Source of the DNA: Fusobacterium massiliense
GTDB taxonomy: Bacteria; Fusobacteriota; Fusobacteriia; Fusobacteriales; Fusobacteriaceae
DNA: 64,000 bases
NCBI RefSeq assembly: GCF_900095705.1
Contig: NZ_LT608327.1
Coordinates: 744,001-808,000 of the forward strand
Direction of reading: 5' to 3'
A program made the position numbers and the translations under genes. This document shows, piece after piece, positions 9,094 through 17,798 of this stretch. The stretch's first letter is position 1; each line of letters opens with the position of its first letter. Under the pieces are notes generated by a model. The model was not told the DNA's origin. It searched no databases and was given only the letters and a program-made list of their open reading frames with translations.

Positions 9094-9120
9094 AAGAGAT
9101 TCTTAATTGAATCTCTTTTA
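9094..9120. terminator. Bidirectional intrinsic terminator
   Basis: AGAGATTC (9095-9102) and GAATCTCT (9109-9116) form an 8-bp stem with a 6-base loop. It has T-rich tails on both strands, and lies between the tRNA-Leu gene and the dispersed palindrome. Confidence 0.7.
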
Positions 9121-9240
9121 ATTTTGTCTGTTGTAATTTTTATATTTTATATAATTTTGTAAAAGCTTATTAATCTTTCAACAGTTTGAACTTATGATTT
9201 TAAGTAACTTTAAGATTTTATAAAACTTTACTAAATAATA

Positions 9241-9327
9241 TGGTGCCTGAGGCGGGACTCGAACCCGCAAGGTACAAATACCGGCAGATTTTGAGTCTGC
9301 TACGTTTACCAATTTCGTCACTCAGGC
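9241..9327 (-). tRNA. tRNA-Leu (anticodon CAA)
   Basis: On the minus strand the 87-nt sequence has a GCCTGAG/CTCAGGC acceptor stem, a GCAGA/TCTGC anticodon stem around loop CTCAAAA (anticodon CAA, reading UUG), a long class II variable arm, a GCGGGTTCGAGTCCCGC T arm, and an encoded CCA end. Confidence 0.97.
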
Positions 9328-9440
9328 TTGCTAGATAATGATACACTCTTTTAATAAAAAAGTCAATATAAAATTTTCATTACCCTCCATTTTTTCGTCT
9401 CTATTATTAGATATGAATTATAAATATTTAAAATTTTAAA

Positions 9441-10313
9441 CTAATTTGAAGTATCAATTTTTTTTCTATTATGAAAATATAAGAAAATAGCTGTTGTTAT
9501 TATCATTGTCCCACCTATAAAACTGAATAAATCTGGAATAGTTGTAAATAATACATAATCCATTATCATACTCGTTATTATAATTACATAGTTATAAATA
9601 GAAACTTCCGATGCTGGAGCAAATGTATACGCATATGTAAGTCCGAACTGTCCTAATGCTGCTGAAATACCTATTCCACCTAATAATATCATAAATTCTA
9701 CTAAGGAAGGTTTTACAAAATTTGATATCATCATTGGAAAAGCACAAATGACAGATAGTAATGAAAAATAAAACACATTTATTTCTGATTTAACCTTACC
9801 ATTAAGATATCTTATTATAGTATAAGAAAAACCAGCTAAAACAGCTGAAAACAAGCCCACTAAACTAGGAATAACTGCTGGTGAAATACTAGGTTTTATT
9901 ACAAAAACTACAGCTATTAACATTAAAATTATTCCTATAATTTGTTTTTTATCAACTTTTTCTTTCAAAAATATACAAGCACAGATTGTCACAAAAACAG
10001 GAGATAATTTGTTCAACATATTTGCTTCTGCCATCGTTAAATTCTCAAGAGCATAAAAATTAGCTACCATTCCAACGAAACCAAAAAAAGATCTCCCAAA
10101 AACAAATGGTATATTTTTTTTCTCAACTTTTATAGTTTCATGTTCTTGAAACAAGACAAAAGCTGACACTAAAAAACTTACAGAATTTCTAAAAAATACT
10201 TTTTCATATGTTGGTATATTTGGTAAATATTTTACTGCTATCCCCATAAATGTGAATCCAATTACAGATATTAACATCCAAAATATACCTTTAGTTTTTT
10301 TACTTATTGTCAT
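9441..10313 (-). CDS. EamA/DMT-family inner-membrane transporter
   Basis: A 290-aa protein of about ten hydrophobic segments arranged as two EamA halves. The first half shows the usual AxxxNxLSPVFVTI stretch around residue 95-110. It belongs to the drug/metabolite transporter superfamily, whose members export or import amino acids, nucleosides or other small metabolites; the substrate cannot be told from sequence. It starts at ATG 10313 with GAGGCG about 12 bases upstream. It stands alone: tRNA-Leu lies downstream and a dispersed palindrome (10369-10485) separates it from the outer-membrane gene upstream. Confidence 0.88.
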   Translation of the reverse strand: MTISKKTKGIFWMLISVIGFTFMGIAVKYLPNIPTYEKVFFRNSVSFLVSAFVLFQEHETIKVEKKNIPFVFGRSFFGFVGMVANFYALENLTMAEANMLNKLSPVFVTICACIFLKEKVDKKQIIGIILMLIAVVFVIKPSISPAVIPSLVGLFSAVLAGFSYTIIRYLNGKVKSEINVFYFSLLSVICAFPMMISNFVKPSLVEFMILLGGIGISAALGQFGLTYAYTFAPASEVSIYNYVIIITSMIMDYVLFTTIPDLFSFIGGTMIITTAIFLYFHNRKKIDTSN

Positions 10314-10368
10314 ACTACTGTCGCCTCACTTTGCATAATAATAGTATTAGTATCTTAAAAATAAAAAG

Positions 10369-10485
10369 AGTCTCTTGACAGCCGTATGAGTTCTACGAGC
10401 TCAATAAACACAGGCTCTTCGAACTAATACGGACGTCAGAGACTAACTTTGTTATTTGATTTTATGCTTTCCTATAGAATAAAAA
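10369..10485 (+). repeat. Dispersed palindrome copy 2 with right flank
   Basis: Core 10369-10444 is one of the best-preserved copies, with AGTTC/GAACT inner arms. The flank containing TTTATGCTTTCCTATAGAAT runs up to the stop codon of the outer-membrane gene at 10486. Confidence 0.92.
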
Positions 10486-11223
10486 TTAGAATGTATATTT
10501 CAATCCCAATCCTGTTTTATTTATTAATTTATTTTCAACTATTGGAGATTTAGTTACCTCTGATCCATATTTTGTAACATCTATAAATGCAAAAGCCGAA
10601 AGTGATTTTGTAAAATAAAACTCTCCATATAAGTTTGCTGAAACTGAATAAGACATTTTTGGTGAGTATTCCTTTGTTATATTTCCACCTATCTCATTTT
10701 TATCAACTCCAAAATAATAATCAGTATATTTTTCTGAATAAATATTTGAACTTACAGATGGAACTATAACTAATCTTTCTACTGGCATAAAGAATGTAGA
10801 TAACTTAGCTCCTCCAATTGCTCCTCTTTTTCCCAAACTAAAATAAGGACTTAAAGTTACATCTTTTGAGATTATTTTAAGTTTTATATCAGCTTTTAGA
10901 CCAATAGATTGTTGAAAACTTCTTCTATTTATAGTGGAATAACCCGGATTCATTCTTGAACCTTTTATTGAATGTCCATCTTGAAGTTGAGCAAAAACAA
11001 AAGCATCAAAATTATCTTTATCTAAAAATTTTGCTCCAATTTCACTTCCTTGTAAATATAAATTTTCATATTTTAAATTAGCCCAAATTGGAAGAGGAAG
11101 AATTTCTCTTCCTTTATAAAGTGAATCCCTCTTACTTATCATTGTAGAAACAGATCCCTTAACTTCAGAAGCTACTGAATTTATCGATAATAAAGCTAAA
11201 CTTAGCAATAAAATTTTTTTCAT
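10486..11223 (-). CDS. Putative outer-membrane beta-barrel protein, unknown function
   Basis: A 245-aa exported protein. Residues 1-19 form a signal peptide (MKKILLLSLALLSINSVAS) with likely cleavage after Ala-Ser near position 19. The mature part alternates hydrophobic and polar residues in strand-like segments and ends GLGLKYTF with a terminal phenylalanine, the classic C-terminal signal for outer-membrane insertion. No named family recognised. The start is six bases downstream of the glycosyltransferase/deacetylase fusion, so the two are probably co-transcribed. It could be a small autotransporter-like barrel or a porin-like protein. Confidence 0.75.
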   Translation of the reverse strand: MKKILLLSLALLSINSVASEVKGSVSTMISKRDSLYKGREILPLPIWANLKYENLYLQGSEIGAKFLDKDNFDAFVFAQLQDGHSIKGSRMNPGYSTINRRSFQQSIGLKADIKLKIISKDVTLSPYFSLGKRGAIGGAKLSTFFMPVERLVIVPSVSSNIYSEKYTDYYFGVDKNEIGGNITKEYSPKMSYSVSANLYGEFYFTKSLSAFAFIDVTKYGSEVTKSPIVENKLINKTGLGLKYTF

Positions 11224-11229
11224 AAATAT

Positions 11230-13029
11230 CTAATTCTCCTTATTTTTCTTTTTTTCTCTTTTTATTTTTTTAAAATTATAATTTCCTGCAACTTTTCTTT
11301 TAAAACTAAATAGATTAGTATTAGGAAATATTGCTATCCTTCTTATTTGATATAAATCATCTGAAAGACAAACTGAACCCGAATCAGTTGAAACTGTAAA
11401 AGTATAGCCTGCTTCCCTTGCCATTTTTTTTGCATAGTCATTTAAAATACCATAAGGATAGGCAAAAGTTATAATTTCTTTTTCAATTTTTTCTTCTAAA
11501 GGTTTCTTTACATCTACAATCTGATGTCTTATTCCTTCTTCTGATAATTTATTTAATTTTGGATGATTAAATGTATGAGCTCCGAATTCAATTCCATAAT
11601 CTTGCATTTCTTTAATCATAAATTTATCCATAAGCTCGAACTTTTTTTCTCCTCCAGCATTAACGTCCCATTCATTATAAGTAGACTCCCCCATTAAAAA
11701 TATGGTAGCTTTAAAACCAAATTCTTTTAATATTGGAAAAGCTAAATTATAGTTATCGACATAACCGTCATCAAAAGTTATCATAATATATTTTTTATTT
11801 CTTTGAAATCTATTTCTCCAACCAATTTTATTTAAATCTTCAAATGTAATAACATCGAAGTTATTATCTTTTAAATATTGCATATGTTGTCTAAAAATAT
11901 TTTCATAGATATATGTTCCATATATTCCCTCATTTTCTGAATTATTTATAACTCTGTGATACATTACAACTGGAACTTCATATTTTTTCTTATCTACATA
12001 CAAAGAGAAATATTTCTTTTCAATTTTGTCAACTATATGTTTCAAATTAGTTTTTAAAAATACCTTGTTTTTTAATTTTTCTTTCTCTTCTAATCCTAAT
12101 TTTAAGGCTTTTTCTAAATCATTTAGCACAATATTTTTATCTATTATAGGATATTTCATAGAACCTATATCTCCAAAATTTGATGTAAGAGCAAGGTCTA
12201 TATTTTGAGAGTCTATACAACCTATATATTCTGTTTCTCCTACTGCTATCACTGGTCTTTTATTTAATATTGATTCAAAAGCTACTCTTCCCGCTCCAAT
12301 AACAACATCAGCTTCTAAAAATTTTAATTGTAAATCATTTACATATCCTAAAAATTCTATTCCCTTTTCTTTAAATTTTAAAAATTTTTCTGGAATATCT
12401 TTTCCACCAATTAATTTTATTTGGAAGTTTTTCAAAATTTCATCTTGAGCTAAAATTTCCAACAAATCGTAAGCTACATCACCTTTAGGTCCTGATAATC
12501 TACCTATAATAGAAATATTTTTTTTTGAATTTTCATCTTTTTTAAATTCTTTTTCAACAAAATTTATCGGATTTAAAATAACAGAAATTTTATTTTCATT
12601 GTATCCTATGTCATTTACCATATGTTTTTTTATATTTTCACAAACAGCTATTGAATAATCTCCAAATGCCTTTATTAATTTTCTACTAAAATGTACAGGT
12701 TGTCTACCATGGGTTGTTGTAATCAAAGGTATTCCAGCTAATTTACAAGCAATTTGACAACTCCATGAAGAGGCTCTTGAATTAGCATGAACTATATGTA
12801 TATCTTTTTCTTTAATTATTTTATATAATTCTTTTATATGCTTTATTCTTTGTAATAAACTTCTTTTATTAAATTCTAATTTTATATATTCAGCTTTTGT
12901 TGGTATCGTTAAAGTATCAGAAACAATAAAAACATTATTTCCTCTTGCAATAAGTTCATCTGCTATTGTTGCTGCATATACTTCAGCTCCAGTTATTTCA
13001 AGCTGAGATAAAGCCATAAGTATATTCAT
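11230..13029 (-). CDS. GT4 glycosyltransferase fused to polysaccharide deacetylase
   Basis: A 599-aa two-domain protein. Residues 1 to about 340 are a GT-B glycosyltransferase of family 4: N-terminal GAEVYAATIADEL, a nucleotide-sugar half with SIIGRLSGPKGDVAYDLLE, then GAGRVAFESILNKRPV. Residues from about 350 are a NodB-homology polysaccharide deacetylase: VVMYHRV, the catalytic ITFDDGYVDN, then the metal-binding GAHTFNHPKL and FAYPYG motifs. No signal peptide is seen, so both activities are probably cytoplasmic or on the inner face. It probably makes and N-deacetylates a surface glycan. The adjacent outer-membrane protein gene starts right after it. Confidence 0.87.
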   Translation of the reverse strand: MNILMALSQLEITGAEVYAATIADELIARGNNVFIVSDTLTIPTKAEYIKLEFNKRSLLQRIKHIKELYKIIKEKDIHIVHANSRASSWSCQIACKLAGIPLITTTHGRQPVHFSRKLIKAFGDYSIAVCENIKKHMVNDIGYNENKISVILNPINFVEKEFKKDENSKKNISIIGRLSGPKGDVAYDLLEILAQDEILKNFQIKLIGGKDIPEKFLKFKEKGIEFLGYVNDLQLKFLEADVVIGAGRVAFESILNKRPVIAVGETEYIGCIDSQNIDLALTSNFGDIGSMKYPIIDKNIVLNDLEKALKLGLEEKEKLKNKVFLKTNLKHIVDKIEKKYFSLYVDKKKYEVPVVMYHRVINNSENEGIYGTYIYENIFRQHMQYLKDNNFDVITFEDLNKIGWRNRFQRNKKYIMITFDDGYVDNYNLAFPILKEFGFKATIFLMGESTYNEWDVNAGGEKKFELMDKFMIKEMQDYGIEFGAHTFNHPKLNKLSEEGIRHQIVDVKKPLEEKIEKEIITFAYPYGILNDYAKKMAREAGYTFTVSTDSGSVCLSDDLYQIRRIAIFPNTNLFSFKRKVAGNYNFKKIKREKKKNKEN

Positions 13030-13066
13030 AAGCTCTCCTTTTTAAAATTCACACTTTTCTATAAAT

Positions 13067-13960
13067 TTATAAAAATCTATAATTATTTACATTGATAGCT
13101 TCATTCTCTATAGCATAATCAATTTCTTTTATCATTCTTGGGATATCCTCAGGTAAATTTCCCTTTAAATTTAAGTAATTTGAAGCATGATTAGCCCTAA
13201 AAATTATCGGACTTGTTATTTTAGAAATATCCATATTTGAAAGTATTAATTTCATTTCTTTTAGAACATCAATACCTTCCATATAGTCATATTTTCCTTC
13301 TTGCATAAGTTTATATAATTCTGTTCCTTCATATAATCTTAAATTTAAAATACTTGCATATTTTGGAGATATGTCTACTATAATTTTTGCTGTATTTATT
13401 GCATGCATCTTATTATCTTGATATTTCCCTAGTAAACCTGCTATCAAAGTTATAGATAAATCTATTCCTACACTCATAATTTTTTTTGAAAGTTCAACTA
13501 TTTTTTCAGCTTTAATTCCTTTTTTAATAAACTTTAAAGCTTCATCATCTCCACTTTCCACACCTAAATATACTAGAGTTAATCCTTTTTCGTATAAAAG
13601 TTTTAATTCCTCAATAGACTTTTGATGAATAGCTATAGCTGTTCCATAAACTGAAACTCTCTTACATTCCGGAAAAACTTCTTTTATATAATCTAGTATC
13701 TCAACAAGAATTTTTGTTGGAACTACTAGTGCATCTCCATCGGCTAGGAATATTTTTTCCACTTCTCTATTTCTATACATTGCTCTAAAAGCATCTATAT
13801 CTTCTTTTATTTTTTCTATCGGTTTTATAACAAATTTTTTATCCTTATACATACTACAAAAAGTACATCTATTATGTGAACACCCCAAAGTTATTTGAAT
13901 AATCAAGCTATATGCTTCACTTGGTGGTCTGTATAATGGAAAATCATATAAATCGTACAT
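13067..13960 (-). CDS. Radical SAM protein, unknown reaction
   Basis: A 297-aa radical SAM enzyme. The cluster motif near residue 26 reads CSHNRCTFC, with four residues between the first two cysteines instead of the usual three. This spacing is known in a group of uncharacterised Elp3/MiaB-like radical SAM proteins. Downstream are VEKIFLADGDALV, LTLVYLGVESGDDEAL and LIAGLLGKY, matching the SAM-binding barrel. No auxiliary cluster or B12 domain is evident. It lies between the glycosyltransferase fusion and the HAD phosphatase, with gaps of 37 and 18 bp. Substrate unknown. Confidence 0.85.
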   Translation of the reverse strand: MYDLYDFPLYRPPSEAYSLIIQITLGCSHNRCTFCSMYKDKKFVIKPIEKIKEDIDAFRAMYRNREVEKIFLADGDALVVPTKILVEILDYIKEVFPECKRVSVYGTAIAIHQKSIEELKLLYEKGLTLVYLGVESGDDEALKFIKKGIKAEKIVELSKKIMSVGIDLSITLIAGLLGKYQDNKMHAINTAKIIVDISPKYASILNLRLYEGTELYKLMQEGKYDYMEGIDVLKEMKLILSNMDISKITSPIIFRANHASNYLNLKGNLPEDIPRMIKEIDYAIENEAINVNNYRFL

Positions 13961-13978
13961 ATTTTTGTATCCTTCCTT

Positions 13979-14779
13979 TTATATTTCAAAAATCTCTTGC
14001 AATTTTTTCCCTATTGCATCTTCATTATTATTACCAATTACTTCTACATTTGGTAAACTTTCAATCAATCTCTTATTTGCATTTCCCATAATAAAAGGTT
14101 TCCCAACAAAACTAAGCATTTCATAGTCATTCATGCTATCTCCAAAAGCAATAACTTCATTTGGACTTATATCCAATATTTTTAAAACTTTTTTTAATGT
14201 CTCAGCTTTATTAACACCTTTTTTCATAAATTCTAAGCAATATGGAGATGATATTGTAATACTTAAATCATTTTCTAAATCTTTCACTAATTTTTTTTCT
14301 AATTTTTCTAAATCATTTTCCTCTGCTAAAAAAAATATTTTTGTAACAGCTCCATTTTTAAATTTATCTAAATCTGTTATCTGAAATTGAAATCCAGATT
14401 CCTCATGAAATTCTCTAAGTCCCTCAATTTCATATTCAATAAACCAATCATTGTCTAAATAAATATTTCTATGATATTTTTTTCTATCTAAATCATAGGA
14501 TAACAATTTTTCTGTAAATTTTTGTGGTATATCTTCTGCAACAATAACTTCATTTTTTTCATTATGGGCTCTAGCTCCATTTGATGTTATTAAAAATGAA
14601 GATAAATTTAAAGTATCTCTATAGTGTTTTGCATCTAAAAATGGTCTTCCAGTAGCTATTAAAAATTTTACTCCTTTTTTTTCAATTTTTTTTATAATAT
14701 CTGCTGTGTAATCAGAAATTCTATGTTGAGATGTAAGTAATGTCCCATCCATATCACATACAACTAATTTATAACTCAT
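13979..14779 (-). CDS. Cof-type HAD-superfamily phosphatase
   Basis: A 266-aa HAD-IIB (Cof-like) hydrolase. Motif I is VCDMDGTLLT (nucleophile Asp9, acid/base Asp11), motif II is FLITSNGA, and motif IV is FGDSMNDYEML. The cap domain lies between. Members dephosphorylate sugar phosphates, pyridoxal phosphate or FMN precursors; the substrate cannot be predicted. It starts at ATG 14779 with AAGGAG upstream and a TATAAT box at 14807-14812 on the minus strand. The -35 region is not clear. Confidence 0.9.
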   Translation of the reverse strand: MSYKLVVCDMDGTLLTSQHRISDYTADIIKKIEKKGVKFLIATGRPFLDAKHYRDTLNLSSFLITSNGARAHNEKNEVIVAEDIPQKFTEKLLSYDLDRKKYHRNIYLDNDWFIEYEIEGLREFHEESGFQFQITDLDKFKNGAVTKIFFLAEENDLEKLEKKLVKDLENDLSITISSPYCLEFMKKGVNKAETLKKVLKILDISPNEVIAFGDSMNDYEMLSFVGKPFIMGNANKRLIESLPNVEVIGNNNEDAIGKKLQEIFEI

Positions 14780-14867
14780 TAATAACTCCTTAAAAATAAT
14801 AATTTTATTATATCATAAACACGAAATAAAAAAAGACCATTGTAATTTTGAATATAAAAGATAAAAG

Positions 14868-15035
14868 TCAAATAAATTACTAGCGTAGATTTTATATAAA
14901 ACCAAAGTAAGTAAATCATATAAATTTTGGCATGTTTGAGTATAATAAGTTTACCAAATTTAGAATAAATATTGTTTTTATCATTAAAAATCCACTCAGT
15001 AATAAATTATTTTTTTATTTTTTACTAAACTACAA
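14868..15035. repeat. Decayed copy of the large inverted-repeat element (family II)
   Basis: The 298-bp gap between the HAD gene and the methyltransferase holds no gene. From about 14868 it follows the element at 28421-28592 in order (TTTGGCATGTTTGAG, then TTTACCAAATTTAGAATA, then a TTTTTATCATTAAAAATC arm), with many substitutions and one arm largely lost. Confidence 0.6.
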
Positions 15036-15077
15036 CAGCCCCTCTATTATATTTGATGTAATATGTAAGATTTAATC

Positions 15078-16625
15078 TTAACCCTCGGTATTAAAGAAAT
15101 TTTCTTCAACCAAATTCCTTAACGCAGAAATAAAGTTTTTTAGATTATTTTCTACAGTTATTTCATCTTCTCCCTTTACATTAATTTCTTTATTTTCTAC
15201 TTTTTTCTTTAATATTCCATATATATCATCATCTGTTTTTGTCCCATCAAACAATGATACTATCATGAAAATTTTAAATTTCATATCCTCAACTTCGTAT
15301 GTTAAACCTAATATATTTGAAAAAGAAATAATCGGATTCTTTGAAGTAGCAAAATATTCCAAATATCTTTTATATTTTGGTATAATATTCAATTTCTCCT
15401 GTCTTTCTAAAATCTTTTTCTTATTAAATATTTCAATATCTTGTGAATAAATTAATTCCAAAATTAAAGTTGCTACTTCTTTTAATTCTATTTTATTGTT
15501 TAATTTTTCTACAATCTCATCTAAACTTAAAGTTTCTGGATATATATTACTTAATAAGTCCAATATTTCTTCTAAATGGCTATTATTTGTCAATTTTATC
15601 TTATTTGAAAGTAAATATTTTCTATCTTCATTTTTAAAATATCTCCCTCTATAAAATAATTCTTTTAAATTAGAAATTTTTATATCTTTAGAAATATTTA
15701 TATTCTTTAAATTATCAGCATGTGTAATAATACTACTTCTAAATTGGGTATCATTTATATAGTCATAATATTGCTCTTTTGCAATATAATCCTCTCCACA
15801 TTCATTATTTATCTTTTTTTCTACCTCTTCATCTAAAAGTGGAAATGACTTCATAAATTGAGAATCTACAACGTGAACTAATTCATATTCTTTTAATTTT
15901 TCTGCGAAGTTATAAATATATAGTGGTTTATTATATAATTCAAAATATTCATGAAGAATATAATAATCATTTTTATTTAAAATTTCTTTAATACTTTTTT
16001 TCACTCTATCATTTTGCTGAGAATGATTAAGTATAAATTCTATAGCTCCCTTTCCAAAAGACACTCTATTTTCATTTGTTACTTCTACTCCTTTTTTTGA
16101 TAAATATTTATCTCTAAAAGTCATAATATCCTTTGCTATTTCCATATTTTTCCATCCTGGATAAACATTATATGAAATCACAGCAACTCCATTTTTTGAT
16201 AGAGATTTTTTTATTACATCTAAGATAGCATTTTGAACCTCTTCTGGAACCCAACTATAAACTCCATGGCAGATTATATAATCAAATTCTCCAAATTCTC
16301 CTTTATAATCTACAATATTTTTCTGATAAAGTTTTATATTATCTGCTCCTAAGCTATCTATCAATTTATTACCTTCATCAACTTGTACTTTCGATAAATC
16401 TAATCCTATTACTTTTGATTTTGGATTAGCTAAAGCAAAAGGGATTATATTTCCCCCAAATGAACAACCTATTTCTAATACCCTTGCTGTTTCTGTATCT
16501 GGTGTTTCAAAATTCAGTAATTTAAGATTCGATTTTAATTTATTTGGTTGTGTATTATAAAAAGTTTTTGATATATAAGGAACTTCATCATAACTCATTT
16601 CTAATTTTTTCGTATTTTCTATCAT
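15078..16625 (-). CDS. SAM-dependent methyltransferase with methyltransferase-regulatory domain
   Basis: A 515-aa protein. The N-terminal half is a class I methyltransferase, with motif I VLEIGCSFGGNIIPFA and a following acidic strand VIGLDLSKVQ. The middle and C-terminal parts match the methyltransferase regulatory domain arrangement often found with it. The longer reading back to 16700 runs into a decayed palindrome. The ATG at 16625 (MIENTKKLEMSYDEVPY) follows TTGGAGGAAGAAAAAT and is the true start. Substrate is unknown; relatives are often annotated only by family. It stands alone between the family II remnant and secF. Confidence 0.85.
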   Translation of the reverse strand: MIENTKKLEMSYDEVPYISKTFYNTQPNKLKSNLKLLNFETPDTETARVLEIGCSFGGNIIPFALANPKSKVIGLDLSKVQVDEGNKLIDSLGADNIKLYQKNIVDYKGEFGEFDYIICHGVYSWVPEEVQNAILDVIKKSLSKNGVAVISYNVYPGWKNMEIAKDIMTFRDKYLSKKGVEVTNENRVSFGKGAIEFILNHSQQNDRVKKSIKEILNKNDYYILHEYFELYNKPLYIYNFAEKLKEYELVHVVDSQFMKSFPLLDEEVEKKINNECGEDYIAKEQYYDYINDTQFRSSIITHADNLKNINISKDIKISNLKELFYRGRYFKNEDRKYLLSNKIKLTNNSHLEEILDLLSNIYPETLSLDEIVEKLNNKIELKEVATLILELIYSQDIEIFNKKKILERQEKLNIIPKYKRYLEYFATSKNPIISFSNILGLTYEVEDMKFKIFMIVSLFDGTKTDDDIYGILKKKVENKEINVKGEDEITVENNLKNFISALRNLVEENFFNTEG

Positions 16626-16688
16626 ATTTTTCTTCCTCCAAAAAGTTTTTTCATTACATAAGAAAGTACAACTTAAAATACTAAAAAT

Positions 16689-16754
16689 AGTCTCTGGCAT
16701 CCATATCAGTTAAAAAAATCATATATTTATCAAGCTATAGGGATGTCAAGAGAA
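16689..16754 (-). repeat. Dispersed palindrome copy 3 (decayed)
   Basis: AGTCTCTGGCATCCATATCA at the left and GGGATGTCAAGAGA at the right keep the outer arms. The inner loop has decayed to AT-rich sequence. It lies upstream of the methyltransferase start and downstream of nothing else on that strand. Confidence 0.65.
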
Positions 16755-16844
16755 ATTTATTTAATAAATAATAGTGATTATTTTTATCCTAAGTTTTTAT
16801 AAAATAAAAATTAAATTTTAATACAAACTTCTAACTATAATTTA

Positions 16845-17798
16845 TTAAACTAATATTTTTTCTACTCTTTTATCTTCTTTATTTTCTTCTTCTTTAAACA
16901 TATCATTCATATTATTACCTTTTCTTTTGTTTAGTAAATAAACTATTGGTGTTGCAACGAATATTGAACTATATGTACCAGCTAAGATTCCTATTAAAAG
17001 AGTCATTATAAAAGTTTTTAAACTTGCTCCTCCAAAAACTAATATTGCTACAACCGAGAATAATGTAGTTATTGATGTATTTAAAGATCTTACCATAACT
17101 TCATTTACCGAATCATTCATAACATCTTCGAGAGAACCACCAGTTTTAGCTTTTCTTCTTAAATTTTCTCTTATTCTATCATAAATTACTATTGTATCAT
17201 TTATTGAATATCCAAGTATCGTTAATATTGCTGCTATAAATGGTGTATCCACTTCATAACCCATAAGTGCTATAAATCCAACAGCTATTATAATGTCATG
17301 TAATAAAGATAAAATTCCTCCAATAGCAAAGCTAAATTCAAATCTTAATGTTATGTATAACACTATCAAAATAGAACCTATCACAAGTGAATAAATTGCA
17401 GCTTTTTTCAAGTCATCTCCAACACTAGCACCAACTTTTTCTTCTTTATCAAGTGTATAAGTCCCTAATTTTTGTAAATTTTCCATAACTTTATCTTGTT
17501 CTGCTTTAGTTAATTCTGGAACTCTTATAATTACTGTTCCATCATCTGAAATTTGAACCTTTCTACTATTTGAATTAACTTGTGGTAATTCTCCTGATAA
17601 TTCATCTAAATTTTCATTTATTTGTGGCAATGTCATAGCAACATCATTATATTTTAATTGAAATAAATTCCCTCCAGAAAAATCTATACCATAATTTAAG
17701 CCTTTTGTAAAAAATATTACTATTGATAAAGCTACTAAAACTATAGATATTGAAAGATATATTTTTATATTTTTTATAATATTTAAATTAGTTTTCAT
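16845..17798 (-). CDS. secF: Protein translocase subunit SecF
   Basis: A 317-aa inner-membrane protein with six membrane segments. It shows the SecF N-terminal GLNYGIDFSGGNLFQLKY motif and the conserved GYSINDTIVIYDRIREN segment. With SecD it uses the proton gradient to pull secreted proteins through SecYEG. Its ATG lies inside the end of secD (11-base overlap) behind AAAGGAGG, so the pair is translationally coupled. It is the last gene of the long mutS-to-secF run; a decayed palindrome lies downstream. Confidence 0.97.
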   Translation of the reverse strand: MKTNLNIIKNIKIYLSISIVLVALSIVIFFTKGLNYGIDFSGGNLFQLKYNDVAMTLPQINENLDELSGELPQVNSNSRKVQISDDGTVIIRVPELTKAEQDKVMENLQKLGTYTLDKEEKVGASVGDDLKKAAIYSLVIGSILIVLYITLRFEFSFAIGGILSLLHDIIIAVGFIALMGYEVDTPFIAAILTILGYSINDTIVIYDRIRENLRRKAKTGGSLEDVMNDSVNEVMVRSLNTSITTLFSVVAILVFGGASLKTFIMTLLIGILAGTYSSIFVATPIVYLLNKRKGNNMNDMFKEEENKEDKRVEKILV

